From: Bradyrhizobium roseum
Lineage (GTDB): Bacteria; Pseudomonadota; Alphaproteobacteria; Rhizobiales; Xanthobacteraceae
Length of the DNA: 64,000 bases
NCBI RefSeq assembly: GCF_030413175.1
Contig: NZ_CP129212.1
Coordinates: 3,782,001-3,846,000, forward strand
Direction of reading: 5' to 3'
The notes under the pieces were generated by a model. That model did no database searches. It was not told the DNA's origin and worked only from the letters and a program-made list of their open reading frames with translations. Position 1 is the stretch's first letter. Every line of letters starts with the position of its first letter. The position numbers were made by a program, and so were the translations under genes. This document shows, in pieces, positions 19,565 through 28,149 of this stretch.

Positions 19565-20170
19565 ATGGCTCAAAATCCCAAGTCGGCCGATGCCGCCGCC
19601 ATCAACCCCGGCAAGCCGCTGAAACGCTCGTTTTTCGGGCGCAGCGTGCACGAGGTGGCGCCCGATTTGATCGGCGCGACGCTCCTGGTCGACGGCGTCG
19701 GCGGCATCATCACCGAGGTCGAGGCCTACCATCACACCGACCCGGCGGCGCACTCCTTCAATGGACCGACGCCGCGCAACCTCGTGATGTTTGGCCCGCC
19801 CGGCTTTGCCTATGTCTACCGCTCCTACGGCATCCACTGGTGCGTGAATTTCGTTTGCGAGGCGGCAGGCTCGGCCAGCGCGGTGCTGATCCGCGCGCTG
19901 CAGCCGACCCACGGCCTGCCCGCGATGCGCCGCCGCCGCGGCGTGCCGGAAGAGCGCGCGCTGTGCTCCGGACCGGGCAAGCTCTGCCAGGCCCTCGGCA
20001 TCACCATCATGCACAACGAATTGCCGCTCAATCGGCCGCCCTTCGCGCTGCATGCGCGGCGCGAGAAACCCGAGATCGTTGCCGGCGTACGGATCGGGAT
20101 AACTAAGGCGGTCGATCTGCCGTGGCGCTATGGCTTGAAGGGTTCGAAGTTCCTGAGCAAGCCTTTTTGA
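19565..20170 (+). CDS. DNA-3-methyladenine glycosylase (AAG/Mpg type)
   Basis: Removes alkylated purines from DNA in base-excision repair. The 201-residue product has the AAG-fold marks [19 protein letters not shown] (catalytic Glu and intercalating region), [16 protein letters not shown] and [13 protein letters not shown]. The start MAQNPKS at 19565 fits the family length; an earlier in-frame ATG at 19469 would add 32 unlike residues. It is divergent from lipA by 186 bp and stands alone. Family assignment is firm; glycosylase substrate range is by homology. Confidence 0.92.
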   Translation: MAQNPKSADAAAINPGKPLKRSFFGRSVHEVAPDLIGATLLVDGVGGIITEVEAYHHTDPAAHSFNGPTPRNLVMFGPPGFAYVYRSYGIHWCVNFVCEAAGSASAVLIRALQPTHGLPAMRRRRGVPEERALCSGPGKLCQALGITIMHNELPLNRPPFALHARREKPEIVAGVRIGITKAVDLPWRYGLKGSKFLSKPF

Positions 20171-20289
20171 GGGGCAGGTCCTGTCAACGTCGATAGCCGT
20201 CATCAGGTGCCGCGCGATGTACAAATCAGAGAGCGCCTTCCTGGCAAAGGTCGAACTGCCAGCCGTTTGCGTCGCGGAATTCCTCCACT
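20171..20289 (-). other. Gap after the glycosylase; possible tiny relic reading frame
   Basis: Between the glycosylase stop and the first histidine kinase. One minus-strand frame reads a protein-like stretch containing FRDANGWQFDLC and ends at a stop near 20224. It has only about 20 codons from a GTG. It may be the tail of a lost gene; I would not annotate it as a gene. Confidence 0.2.
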
Positions 20290-21882
20290 TCACGACGTCA
20301 GCGCGGTTCGGATCATCCGCGCCAGATCGGAACTGAGGTAAGGTTTCGGCAGCAGCAGCACGCCGGCGTCGAGCCGGCCATGATGCACGATGGCGTTCTC
20401 GGTATAACCGGACGTATAGAGCACCTTGAGGTCCGGACGCCGCTTCTGCGCCTCCGTCGCGAGCTGCCGGCCGTTCAGTCTGCCGGGCATGATCACGTCC
20501 GTGAACAGCAGATCGACGTGTTCGGGACCGTCGATGATCGCGAGCGCCTCGGCGGCATTGCCGGCGGCCAAGGTGTGGTAACCGAAGCGGCCGATCTGTG
20601 TCATCACGTACTCGCGGACCAGCGCGTCGTCCTCGACGATCAGGATCGACTCGTCGCCGTGCACCGGCTCCGCCGCGCCAGCTTCGGCGGACAACACCTC
20701 CGGCAGCCCCGCCACCGCCGGCAGATAAAGCTTAACCGTGGTGCCGTGCCCCTCCTCGCTGTAGATATTGATGTGGCCGTTCGACTGCTTGACGAAGCCG
20801 TAGACCATGCTGAGGCCCAGCCCCGATCCCTTTCCGACGTCCTTGGTGGTGAAGAACGGTTCGAACACCTTGTCGAGCAGGCTGCCGGGAATTCCTGCGC
20901 CGGTATCGCTCACTGCGACCATGACGTAGTTTCCCGGCTTGATCTCGCTGGTCATGCTCGGATAGCTCTCGTCGAGCACCACATTCTTGGTTTCGAGCGT
21001 CAGTTTGCCGCCATTCGGCATGGCGTCGCGCGCGTTGAGCGCAAGGTTGAGGATCGCGGTCGAAAGCTGGCTGGGATCGATCAGTGCCGGCGAGGAATCG
21101 TGCGCCAGCATCGACTCGATTTCGATCTGCTCGCCAAGCGTCGGCCGCAGCAACCGCGCGGAATCAATGACCAGGGCATTGACGTCGGTATTGCGTGGCT
21201 GCAGCGGTTGCCGACGCGAGAAGGCCAGCAGATGTCGCGTCAGATCTGCGCCCCTCGCCGCCGCAGCGCTGATCATGTCGGTGATCTGGGCGAGGTTCGG
21301 CCGGTCCTTGACCGCGTCGGCGAGGATTTCGATGGTCCCGGTGATGACGGTCAGAATGTTGTTGAAGTCGTGCGCCACGCCGCCGGTGAGCTGGCCGATC
21401 GCCTCCATCTTCTGCGCCTGCCGGACCTGGGCCTCGTTGGCCTCGATCTCCTGGAAACGCCGGACCATCGCTTCGGCCTTGCGCCGGTGTTCCATTTCCT
21501 CCTCGAGCGCCGCCTTGGCGTGCGCCAATTGGATGCGGGTCGGCAGCACCAGGATACGCGGCAGCATCAGGAGCAATGTCGCCGTGACGCCAAGCGATAC
21601 CAACGCCAGGAAGCCCTTGACGAGGCTCTCGATGTCGTAGGCCGGGACCCACAAGGTGAGGACCGATAGCAGTCGGGCCAGCCCGCAGAACGCGGCGAAC
21701 ACGGCGAACGTCCAGAACACGCCGCGGAACATGACATCGCTGCGGCGACGCCACACGTAGAAACCGAGAACGAACGCGGTGACAAAAAAGGCGATGGCCA
21801 GCAAAGCGTCGGAAACGGCGTTCACCCAGATCAATTCCGGTTTCCACAGCAGGCACGCGCCATGCGGGGTGAGCATCGACAT
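20290..21882 (-). CDS. Hybrid histidine kinase with ethylene-receptor-like membrane domain, copy 1
   Basis: A 530-residue protein. The N-terminus (about 1-125) has three predicted membrane helices in the pattern of the plant/cyanobacterial ethylene-binding domain: CLLWKPELIWVNAVSDALLA, then CGLARLLSVLTLWVP. The Asp after Ser and the Cys are kept, but the copper-ligand His (CGATHL in ETR1) is Arg. A coiled stretch (about 130-170) leads to HisKA (GGVAHDFNNILTVITG), HATPase (DTGAGIP, GSGLGLSMV) and a C-terminal receiver (LLFTDVIMPG). Start taken at the ATG shared with copy 2 (complement of 21880-21882), AGGA 12 nt upstream. No partner regulator adjacent. Nearly identical transmitter to the gene at 22089-23678. 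Confidence 0.88.
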   Translation of the reverse strand: MSMLTPHGACLLWKPELIWVNAVSDALLAIAFFVTAFVLGFYVWRRRSDVMFRGVFWTFAVFAAFCGLARLLSVLTLWVPAYDIESLVKGFLALVSLGVTATLLLMLPRILVLPTRIQLAHAKAALEEEMEHRRKAEAMVRRFQEIEANEAQVRQAQKMEAIGQLTGGVAHDFNNILTVITGTIEILADAVKDRPNLAQITDMISAAAARGADLTRHLLAFSRRQPLQPRNTDVNALVIDSARLLRPTLGEQIEIESMLAHDSSPALIDPSQLSTAILNLALNARDAMPNGGKLTLETKNVVLDESYPSMTSEIKPGNYVMVAVSDTGAGIPGSLLDKVFEPFFTTKDVGKGSGLGLSMVYGFVKQSNGHINIYSEEGHGTTVKLYLPAVAGLPEVLSAEAGAAEPVHGDESILIVEDDALVREYVMTQIGRFGYHTLAAGNAAEALAIIDGPEHVDLLFTDVIMPGRLNGRQLATEAQKRRPDLKVLYTSGYTENAIVHHGRLDAGVLLLPKPYLSSDLARMIRTALTS

Positions 21883-21920
21883 GTCCAGAATATCCTGTCC
21901 CGGGTTGAGGCTGGTCTTTC

Positions 21921-21962
21921 GATACTTAGGGCATGATCCGGGAAAGTGAAACCGGTCCACTG
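21921..21962. repeat. GCATGATCCGG-type intergenic element, copy 1
   Basis: The stretch reads gatacttagggcatgatccg followed by ggaaagtgaaaccgg. It resembles a palindromic dispersed element I recall as frequent in Bradyrhizobium intergenic DNA (gcatgatccggaaaagtg...). It lies about 40 bp upstream of the first kinase start. Only a half element seems present. Confidence 0.5.
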
Positions 21963-22088
21963 CCCTGGTGACACACCGCCTCGACCGTTGCGGTCAGGGA
22001 TTACGGCGGCAGTCCATTTCACCACCGGGTGATGAATGCACTGCCGCCGCGATGCGCCGTAGCCGCGAGAATGCTCGCCAGGGAGACT

Positions 22089-23678
22089 TCACGATGCCAG
22101 CGCGGTCCTGATCATCCGCGCCAGATCGGAGCTGAGGTAAGGTTTCGGCAGCAGCAGCACGCCAGCGTCGAGCCGGCCATGATGCACGATGGCGTTCTCG
22201 GTATAACCGGACGTATAGAGCACCTTGAGGTCCGGACGCCGCTTCAGTGCCTCGGTCGCAAGCTGCCGGCCGTTCATTCCGCCGGGCATGATCACGTCGG
22301 TGAACAGCAGATCGACGTGTTCGGGGCCGTCAATGATCGCCAGCGCCTCGGCGGCATTGCCGGCGGCCAAGGTGCGGTATCCGAAGCGGCCGATCTGCGT
22401 CATGACGTATTCGCGGACCAGCGCGTCGTCCTCGACGATCAGGATGGACTCGTCGCCGTGTTCGGTCCCCGAGACGCCGGCCTCGGCGGCCTGCGCCTCC
22501 GGCACGCCTGGCGCGGCCGGCAGATAGAGCTTCACGGTGGTGCCGTGGCCTTCCTCGCTGTAGATATTGATGTGGCCGTTCGACTGCTTGACGAAGCCGT
22601 AGACCATGCTGAGGCCCAGCCCCGATCCCTTGCCGACGTCCTTGGTGGTGAAGAACGGTTCGAACACCTTGTCGAGCACGCTGCCCGGGATTCCTTCGCC
22701 GGTGTCGCTGACGGCGACCATGACGTAGTTGCCCGGCTTGATCTCGCTGGTCATACTGGGATAGCTCTCGTCGAGCACGACGTTCCTGGTTTCCAGCGTC
22801 AGCTTGCCGCCGTCAGGCATGGCGTCCCGCGCGTTCAAAGCAAGGTTGAGGATCGCGGTCGAGAGCTGGCTGGGATCGATCAGCGCCGGCGAGGAATCGT
22901 GCGCCAGCATCGATTCGATTTCGATCTGTTCGCCGAGCGTCGGCCGCAGCAACCGCGCGGAATCGATCACCAGGGCATTGACGTCGGTGTTGCGCGGCTG
23001 CAGCGGTTGCCGACGCGAGAAGGCCAAAAGATGCCGCGTCAAATCGGCCCCCCGCGCCGCGGCGGCGCTGATCATGTCCGTGATCTGGGCGAGGTTCGGC
23101 CGGTCCTTGACCGCGTCGGCAAGGATTTCGATGGTCCCGGTGATGACGGTCAGAATGTTGTTGAAGTCGTGCGCCACACCGCCGGTGAGCTGGCCGATGG
23201 CCTCCATCTTCTGCGCCTGCCGGACCTGGGCCTCGTTGGCCTCGACCGCCTGAAAACGACGAACCATCGCCTCGGCCTTGCGCCGGTGTTCGATTTCCTC
23301 CTCGAGCGCCGCATTGGCGTACGCAAGTTGCTTGCGTGACGGCGCCGTCAGGATCCGCGGCAGCGACAGCAGAAGCCCTGCGGTGATCCCAAGCGATATC
23401 AGCGCCAGGATACCTTTGGTGATGGCTTCAATGTCGTGGGCCGGCACCCATAGGGTGAGGATCGACAGCAGCCGTGTCACTCCGCAGACCGCAACAAAGA
23501 CGCCGAATGCGCCGAACACCGCACGGAATGTCAGATCGCGGCGCCGCCACAAGAAATACCCGAGGACGAACGCGGTAGCAAAGAATGCGATGGCGAGCAG
23601 ACCGTCGGAAACGGCATTCAGCCAGATCAATTCCGGCCTCCACAGCAAGCAGGCGCCATGCGGGGTAAGCGTCGACAT
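22089..23678 (-). CDS. Hybrid histidine kinase with ethylene-receptor-like membrane domain, copy 2
   Basis: A 529-residue paralogue of the kinase at 20290-21882 with the same layout: three membrane helices (CLLWRPELIWLNAVSDGLLA and CGVTRLLSILTLWVP), coiled linker, HisKA with GGVAHDFNNILTVITG, HATPase (DTGEGIP, GSGLGLSMV) and receiver (LLFTDVIMPG). Again the position of the ETR1 copper-ligand His is Arg (THL in ETR1, TRL here). From the H box to the C-terminus the two paralogues differ at only a few positions, but the sensor regions differ widely, which suggests different inputs to a shared output. The frame is open further upstream, through VOC-derived sequence, but the shared ATG (complement of 23676-23678) is the likely start. 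Confidence 0.88.
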   Translation of the reverse strand: MSTLTPHGACLLWRPELIWLNAVSDGLLAIAFFATAFVLGYFLWRRRDLTFRAVFGAFGVFVAVCGVTRLLSILTLWVPAHDIEAITKGILALISLGITAGLLLSLPRILTAPSRKQLAYANAALEEEIEHRRKAEAMVRRFQAVEANEAQVRQAQKMEAIGQLTGGVAHDFNNILTVITGTIEILADAVKDRPNLAQITDMISAAAARGADLTRHLLAFSRRQPLQPRNTDVNALVIDSARLLRPTLGEQIEIESMLAHDSSPALIDPSQLSTAILNLALNARDAMPDGGKLTLETRNVVLDESYPSMTSEIKPGNYVMVAVSDTGEGIPGSVLDKVFEPFFTTKDVGKGSGLGLSMVYGFVKQSNGHINIYSEEGHGTTVKLYLPAAPGVPEAQAAEAGVSGTEHGDESILIVEDDALVREYVMTQIGRFGYRTLAAGNAAEALAIIDGPEHVDLLFTDVIMPGGMNGRQLATEALKRRPDLKVLYTSGYTENAIVHHGRLDAGVLLLPKPYLSSDLARMIRTALAS

Positions 23679-23715
23679 GTCCAGAATATCCTGTCCCGGG
23701 CTGAGGGAATATTGT

Positions 23716-23758
23716 CGATACTTAGAGCATGATCCGGATAAGTGGGGAACCGTTTCAC
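23716..23758. repeat. GCATGATCCGG-type intergenic element, copy 2
   Basis: The stretch reads cgatacttagagcatgatcc followed by ggataagtggggaaccg. It is homologous to the element at 21921-21962, in the same place relative to the second kinase. It links the VOC gene stop to the kinase leader. Confidence 0.5.
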
Positions 23759-23958
23759 GCCCCCCGGTGGCAGACCGCCTCGACCTTGTTGCCGTCGGGG
23801 TCGCGCAGGAAAGCGCCATAATAGGCGGCGTGGTCGTGGCGCAGGCCGGATGGCCCGTCGCCGGTGCCGCCGGCGGCCAGACCCGCGCGCCAGAACGCAT
23901 CGACCTTGCTGCGTGACGCGGCCTTATCGAGCGCCTGCATGATGGCGTATGCAGGGGG
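23755..23958 (-). pseudogene. Truncated C-terminal remnant of a VOC/glyoxalase-family gene
   Basis: Minus-strand frame with about 65 codons, ending at a TGA. It carries the typical VOC C-terminus: SKVDAFWRAGLAAGG, then LRHDHAAYYGAFLRDPDG and NKVEAVCH. The YYGAF...DPDGN-x-xEAVCH block is the last strand with the metal-ligand Glu. Upstream in frame, a stop (TAG at complement 23959-23961) appears after only eight more codons and no N-terminal half exists before the valS end. A normal member has 120-140 residues, so this is a 5'-deleted fragment. Bases from its very end recur near 21986, showing it was at the edge of the kinase duplication. Confidence 0.7.
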
Positions 23959-23975
23959 CTAGTTCGGCGCCTCTA

Positions 23976-26840
23976 TTACGAAGCCAGCTTCAGCCGCTCC
24001 AGCGCTTCCTGCAGCTTTGCCTTCCGCTCGACTGCCGCCTCGCGCTTTTCCTTTTCTTCCTCGACGATCTCTTCCGGCGCGTTGGCGACGAACTTCTCGT
24101 TGCCGAGCTTGGCGTCGACACGCTTGATATCGGCCTCCGCCTTGACGATCTCCTTGTCGAGCCGGGCCTTTTCGGCCGAGAGGTCGATGACACCCTTGAG
24201 CGGCAGCGCCACGACCTCGCCGCGGACGAGCAACTGCACCGCGCCTTCCGGCGGACGGTCTGCGAATGAAATATCCGCCAGTCGCGCCAGTCGTTTCACG
24301 GTATCGCTCCAGAGCTGGGCCCGCGCCTGCGTTTCGGTGGACGCGCCCGACAGAACCAGCGGGATCAAGGTGGCCGGCGAGATGTTCATTTCCGAGCGCA
24401 CCGATCGGATGGCGGTGACAAGATCGACCACCCAGCCGATTTCGGCCTCGGCCTCAGGATCGCTGAAATCGTCGGCGTCGAGCGCGGCCATGACCGGCGC
24501 GATCAGCGGCTCGCCGGGGCCTGCCAGCGCCATGGCAGCGATTTGCTCAGCCGTCACCGTGCTGGCCTTGCGCGGCCACTCCGCCAGCACCAGCAGGCCG
24601 TCGCGCCTGGCCGTCACCGCCCACAGTTCCTCGGTGATGAAGGGCATGAAGGGATGCAGCAGTTTGAGGATCTCGTCGCGGGCCCAGGCAGTCATGGCGC
24701 GGGTTTCGGCCTTGGCTGCGCCCTCCTCGCCCATCAGTACGGGTTTGGCGAGTTCGACATACCAGTCGCAATAGACGTTCCAGACGAAGCGGTAGATTGC
24801 ATTGGCCGCATCGTTGAAGCGATAGGATTCGATTGCCTCCGAGACCTCGCGCGTGGCGCGCGACGTCTCATGCGCGATCCACCGGTTCAGGGTTTCCTTT
24901 GCTGCCGTCGGATCGAATCCGTCCGGCTTCTCGCAGCCGTTCATCTCGGCGAAGCGACACGCGTTCCACAGCTTGGTCGCGAAATTGCGGTTGGTTTCGA
25001 CCAGTTGCGACGACAGCTTGATGTCGTGGCTGTGCGCCGCGCCACGCGCCAGCGCAAAACGCAACGCATCCGCGCCGTATTCGTCGATCACGCCAAGGGG
25101 ATCGATGACGTTGCCTTTCGACTTCGACATCTTGGCGCCCTTCTCGTCGCGCACCAGGCGGTGGATGTAGACGGTCGAGAACGGCGCATCCTTCATGAAG
25201 TGGATGCCCATCATCATCATGCGGGCGACCCAGAAGAAGATGATGTCCCAGCCGGTGACGAGGACGTTAGTCGGATAGTAGCGCTTCACTTCCGGCGTTT
25301 CGTCGGGCCAGCCGAGCGTCGAGAACGGCCACAGTCCCGAGGAGAACCACGTGTCGAGCACGTCCTCATCGCGCGTGATGAAGCCTTCGCGTTTGGCGGG
25401 GTCCAGCGCCATCTCGCGCCCCTGCTCTTCCGTGATGACTTCCTGCTCGACGTAATAGCCGAGCGCGTTGCCGACGGCCTCCTCTTCGGTTTCTGCGACG
25501 AACACCTTGCCGTCGGGGCCATACCACGCGGGAATTTGGTGGCCCCACCAGAGCTGGCGCGAAATGCACCAGGGCTGAATGTTCTCCATCCACTCGAAAT
25601 AAGTCTTTTCCCAGTTCTTCGGCACGAAAGTCGTCGCACCCGAGCGCACGGCCGCGATCGCCGGCTGCGCCATGGTCTTGGCGTCGACATACCACTGGTC
25701 GGTCAGATATGGCTCGATGACGACGTTGGAACGGTCGCCATGCGGCACCATGTGCGTGTTCGGTTCGATCTTCTCGAGGAAGCCAAAATCTTCCAGCCGC
25801 GCTACGATCGTCTTGCGCGCCGCGAAGCGCTCGACGCCTTGCAGTTCTTCCGCCAGCATCAGCGCGCCTTCGGGCAACCCGCGCAGATAGTCCTCGTTCT
25901 CGTTGAGCGCCAGGCAACCTTCGCGATCGAACACGTTGATCTGGGGCAAGTTGTGCCGCTTGCCGACCTCGAAATCGTTGAAGTCGTGCGCCGGCGTGAT
26001 CTTGACCGCACCGGATCCTTTTTCGGGATCGGCGTAGTCGTCGCCCACGATCGGGATGCGGCGGCCGACCAGCGGCAGGATGACGTGCTGGCCGATCAGA
26101 TGCCCGATCCGCTCGTTGTCCGGATGAATCGCAACGGCGGTATCGCCCAGCATCGTCTCGGGCCGCGTGGTCGCCACGACGACAAAGGTCGAGGGATCGT
26201 CGGGGTTGAAGGTATTGCCCTCGATCGGATAGCGCAGATACCACAGGCTGCCCTTGACCTCGACCTGCAGCACCTCGAGGTCCGAGATCGCGGTCATCAG
26301 CTTCGGGTCCCAGTTGACCAGTCGCTTGTCCTTGTAGATCAGGCCTTCGCGTTGCAGCTGGACGAACACCTTCACGACGGCGCGTGACAGGCCTTCGTCC
26401 ATCGTGAAGCGCTCGCGTGACCAGTCGCAGGAAGCGCCAAGCCGCTTCAACTGGTTGACGATGGTGCCGCCGCTCTCTGCCTTCCATTGCCAGACGCGTT
26501 CGAGGAATTTGGTGCGGCCGAGGTCGCGCCGATGCTCCTGCCGCTCCATCAACTGCCGTTCGACCACCATCTGGGTCGCGATGCCGGCATGGTCTGTGCC
26601 GGGCTGCCACAGCACGTCGCGGCCGCGCATCCGCTCGAACCGGCAGAGGATATCCTGCAGCGTGTTGTTGAGCGCGTGGCCCATGTGGAGCGAGCCCGTC
26701 ACGTTCGGCGGCGGGATCACGATGGTGAACGGCGCGGCTTCCTTGCGTTCCGGGCGGCCGGCCTCGAACGCGCCGCTCTCCTCCCAGATGGCGGACATGC
26801 GGCTTTCGATATCGGCGGGCTGGTAGTTTTTCTCGATCAT
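23976..26840 (-). CDS. valS: Valyl-tRNA synthetase
   Basis: Charges tRNA-Val and edits mischarged threonine. Class I enzyme of 954 residues. HIGH motif appears as HMGH at about 52-55 after PPPNVTGS; the editing (CP1) domain lies at about 195-345 with TTRPETMLGDTA; KMSKS is at about 570-574; the anticodon-binding helical domain follows; and the C-terminal 65 residues are the coiled-coil tRNA arm (rich in Glu/Lys/Ala). Start MIEKNYQPADIE at complement 26838-26840 matches the family; an ATG 33 bp earlier adds unlike residues. It follows the popZ-like gene by 281 bp in the same direction. Confidence 0.97.
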   Translation of the reverse strand: MIEKNYQPADIESRMSAIWEESGAFEAGRPERKEAAPFTIVIPPPNVTGSLHMGHALNNTLQDILCRFERMRGRDVLWQPGTDHAGIATQMVVERQLMERQEHRRDLGRTKFLERVWQWKAESGGTIVNQLKRLGASCDWSRERFTMDEGLSRAVVKVFVQLQREGLIYKDKRLVNWDPKLMTAISDLEVLQVEVKGSLWYLRYPIEGNTFNPDDPSTFVVVATTRPETMLGDTAVAIHPDNERIGHLIGQHVILPLVGRRIPIVGDDYADPEKGSGAVKITPAHDFNDFEVGKRHNLPQINVFDREGCLALNENEDYLRGLPEGALMLAEELQGVERFAARKTIVARLEDFGFLEKIEPNTHMVPHGDRSNVVIEPYLTDQWYVDAKTMAQPAIAAVRSGATTFVPKNWEKTYFEWMENIQPWCISRQLWWGHQIPAWYGPDGKVFVAETEEEAVGNALGYYVEQEVITEEQGREMALDPAKREGFITRDEDVLDTWFSSGLWPFSTLGWPDETPEVKRYYPTNVLVTGWDIIFFWVARMMMMGIHFMKDAPFSTVYIHRLVRDEKGAKMSKSKGNVIDPLGVIDEYGADALRFALARGAAHSHDIKLSSQLVETNRNFATKLWNACRFAEMNGCEKPDGFDPTAAKETLNRWIAHETSRATREVSEAIESYRFNDAANAIYRFVWNVYCDWYVELAKPVLMGEEGAAKAETRAMTAWARDEILKLLHPFMPFITEELWAVTARRDGLLVLAEWPRKASTVTAEQIAAMALAGPGEPLIAPVMAALDADDFSDPEAEAEIGWVVDLVTAIRSVRSEMNISPATLIPLVLSGASTETQARAQLWSDTVKRLARLADISFADRPPEGAVQLLVRGEVVALPLKGVIDLSAEKARLDKEIVKAEADIKRVDAKLGNEKFVANAPEEIVEEEKEKREAAVERKAKLQEALERLKLAS

Positions 26841-27121
26841 GGCACTGCAACCGGAATGATGGGGAGCCCTCAAGCCGATCCCGTTGCCGGGCCGCTCAAG
26901 GAATGCAAGTCAAATCAACGTGGTAGCGCCCGGTCTGGAGGCATCGGTGCCGGGCTGTGCGCCTAGAAAGCCGCCACGGCGTCTCAAGTCAACCGGACAG
27001 CTGCGTCGGCGTAGCGGAGAGCCGCGGCGACGCCGGCTTAAAGCGACAACCGGGTTGGCAGCCCATCGCCGGCAACCAGATTCTTGCCGACTCGAATCCG
27101 CCCCGGAACCCGGCCTTGGCC

Positions 27122-27832
27122 TCAACGGCCGCCGCGCGAGACCCGCTCGATTTCTGCCTTGACGATCCGCTCTACCAGACCCGGCAAATTGTCGTCGAGC
27201 CAGGATTTCAGCATCGGCCGCAGCATTTCCTTGACCAGATCTTCCAGCGTCCGCGCATTGTTGCTCAGGACGGTATTGGCCAGCGAGTTGAAAGCAGATT
27301 CCACGGCGGAGACAGTCGAATGCGATAGAATGGGTCGTGCCGGTGCGCTCTCGAAGGGCGGCTCCGGTGGACGGCGAGATGCTCTGGCTTCGGTGAATTC
27401 GATGTCGTCCGGGGGCTCGACCTTGTTGAAGCTTGCGGGAGGTGGTGGTGGCGGCGCCGGCACCGCCATTTCGTCGGTGAGTTCGAATACGTCCGGCTCG
27501 GGCTCGGGTTCGGGCGGCGCCGGCCTGATCTCGGCCTCGGGCGTCGCGGCATCGAGGCTCGCCAGCATGGCGTCGATGTCGTCCTGATTGTTGCTGACGG
27601 GTGCCGGCGCAGCTGCAGGCGGTGGCGGAGCCGGCTTCGGCGCGGGGGCCGGCTTCGGAGCCGGCGCAATCGCCGATGGCGGAATATCCTTCATCACTGG
27701 CTTTGGGGCTGCCGCCGGGCCTGCCGGCTTTTCGGCAGCGGCAGGCTTCGCCTCGTCGTCGGCTATGATGCGACGGATCGACGCCAGAATCTCCTCCATC
27801 GAGGGCTCTTGGACCTTTGCAGGTTGCGTCAT
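27122..27832 (-). CDS. PopZ/DUF2497 family protein
   Basis: A 236-residue acidic, low-complexity protein with the PopZ signature: an N-terminal helix EPSMEEILASIRRIIADDE, a long Pro/Ala/Glu-rich linker (about 35-165) and a C-terminal oligomerisation block (LEDLVKEMLRPMLKSWLDDN, LPGLVERIVKAEIERVSR). In Caulobacter, PopZ forms polar condensates that bind ParB and client kinases through the N-terminal helix. All three parts are here, so a polar-organising role is likely though not proved. Start taken at MTQPAKVQ because GGAG lies 6 nt before it. valS follows in the same direction, as is common in related genomes. Confidence 0.88.
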   Translation of the reverse strand: MTQPAKVQEPSMEEILASIRRIIADDEAKPAAAEKPAGPAAAPKPVMKDIPPSAIAPAPKPAPAPKPAPPPPAAAPAPVSNNQDDIDAMLASLDAATPEAEIRPAPPEPEPEPDVFELTDEMAVPAPPPPPPASFNKVEPPDDIEFTEARASRRPPEPPFESAPARPILSHSTVSAVESAFNSLANTVLSNNARTLEDLVKEMLRPMLKSWLDDNLPGLVERIVKAEIERVSRGGR

Positions 27833-28149
27833 CTCCGACTCCACATCGAAACCATTTTATACCAAAGCCACGGAGGAATTGCCGGTTCCGGATGTGAAGG
27901 CCGGGATTTTCATCGCACAAGCCCTACTTGTCCCCAGATCAAAGCCCGCCCGCAGCATCGCGCGCGGGTCTTGCTCCCCTCAAGGCGACTCCAGCCCACG
28001 TCCATGAAATGCAAGGACGCGGACCACGAATCGCTCAGCTCGCCCAGGAAACGGTACGTCATGGCCACAATTGATTGCAAGCAACGCGCCCGGCACAACC
28101 GGCGCCGGGCGATGATATTCGTCCCGCCCATGCGGGAACAGCGCTGATA
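27833..28149. other. Gene-free stretch between tolC and the popZ-like gene
   Basis: No supported gene. A plus-strand frame of 47 codons from an ATG at 28003 has no Shine-Dalgarno and an arginine-rich, non-protein-like composition, so I leave it out. Two hairpins close to the tolC stop are listed separately. The half nearest 27833 must hold the popZ promoter; TATACC-like sequence occurs at about 27858 but without a clear -35. Confidence 0.5.
28087..28137 (-). terminator. Paired hairpins just after tolC, weak terminator candidate
   Basis: Two inverted repeats lie 12-63 nt past the tolC stop. One is TCCCGC-ccat-GCGGGA (28122-28137, 6-bp stem). The other is CGCCCGGC, a 9-nt loop, GCCGGGCG (28087-28111, 8-bp stem). 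Neither is followed by a run of T on the minus strand, so intrinsic termination is uncertain; they could stabilise the mRNA end instead. Confidence 0.35.

Larger units (their letters stand above)
20290..23800. repeat. Tandem duplication, two units of about 1.8 kb
   Basis: Sequence from about 20290 recurs from about 22089 with an offset near 1,800 bp. Each unit comprises a histidine kinase gene, a short GCATGATCC-type intergenic element just upstream of it, and at least the last bases of a VOC gene (accgcctcgacc... present in both units, near 21986 and 23775). Kinase and receiver parts are almost identical between copies, while the membrane-sensor part differs at roughly a third of positions by eye. 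So the duplication is not recent throughout; gene conversion may have kept the 3' parts alike. Confidence 0.85.

Noticed and set aside
19409..20293. A 294-codon minus-strand frame opposite the DNA glycosylase
   Set aside because: No motifs; the plus strand encodes a recognisable AAG-type glycosylase.
24543..26387. A 614-codon plus-strand frame opposite valS
   Set aside because: Antisense shadow of an intact valyl-tRNA synthetase.
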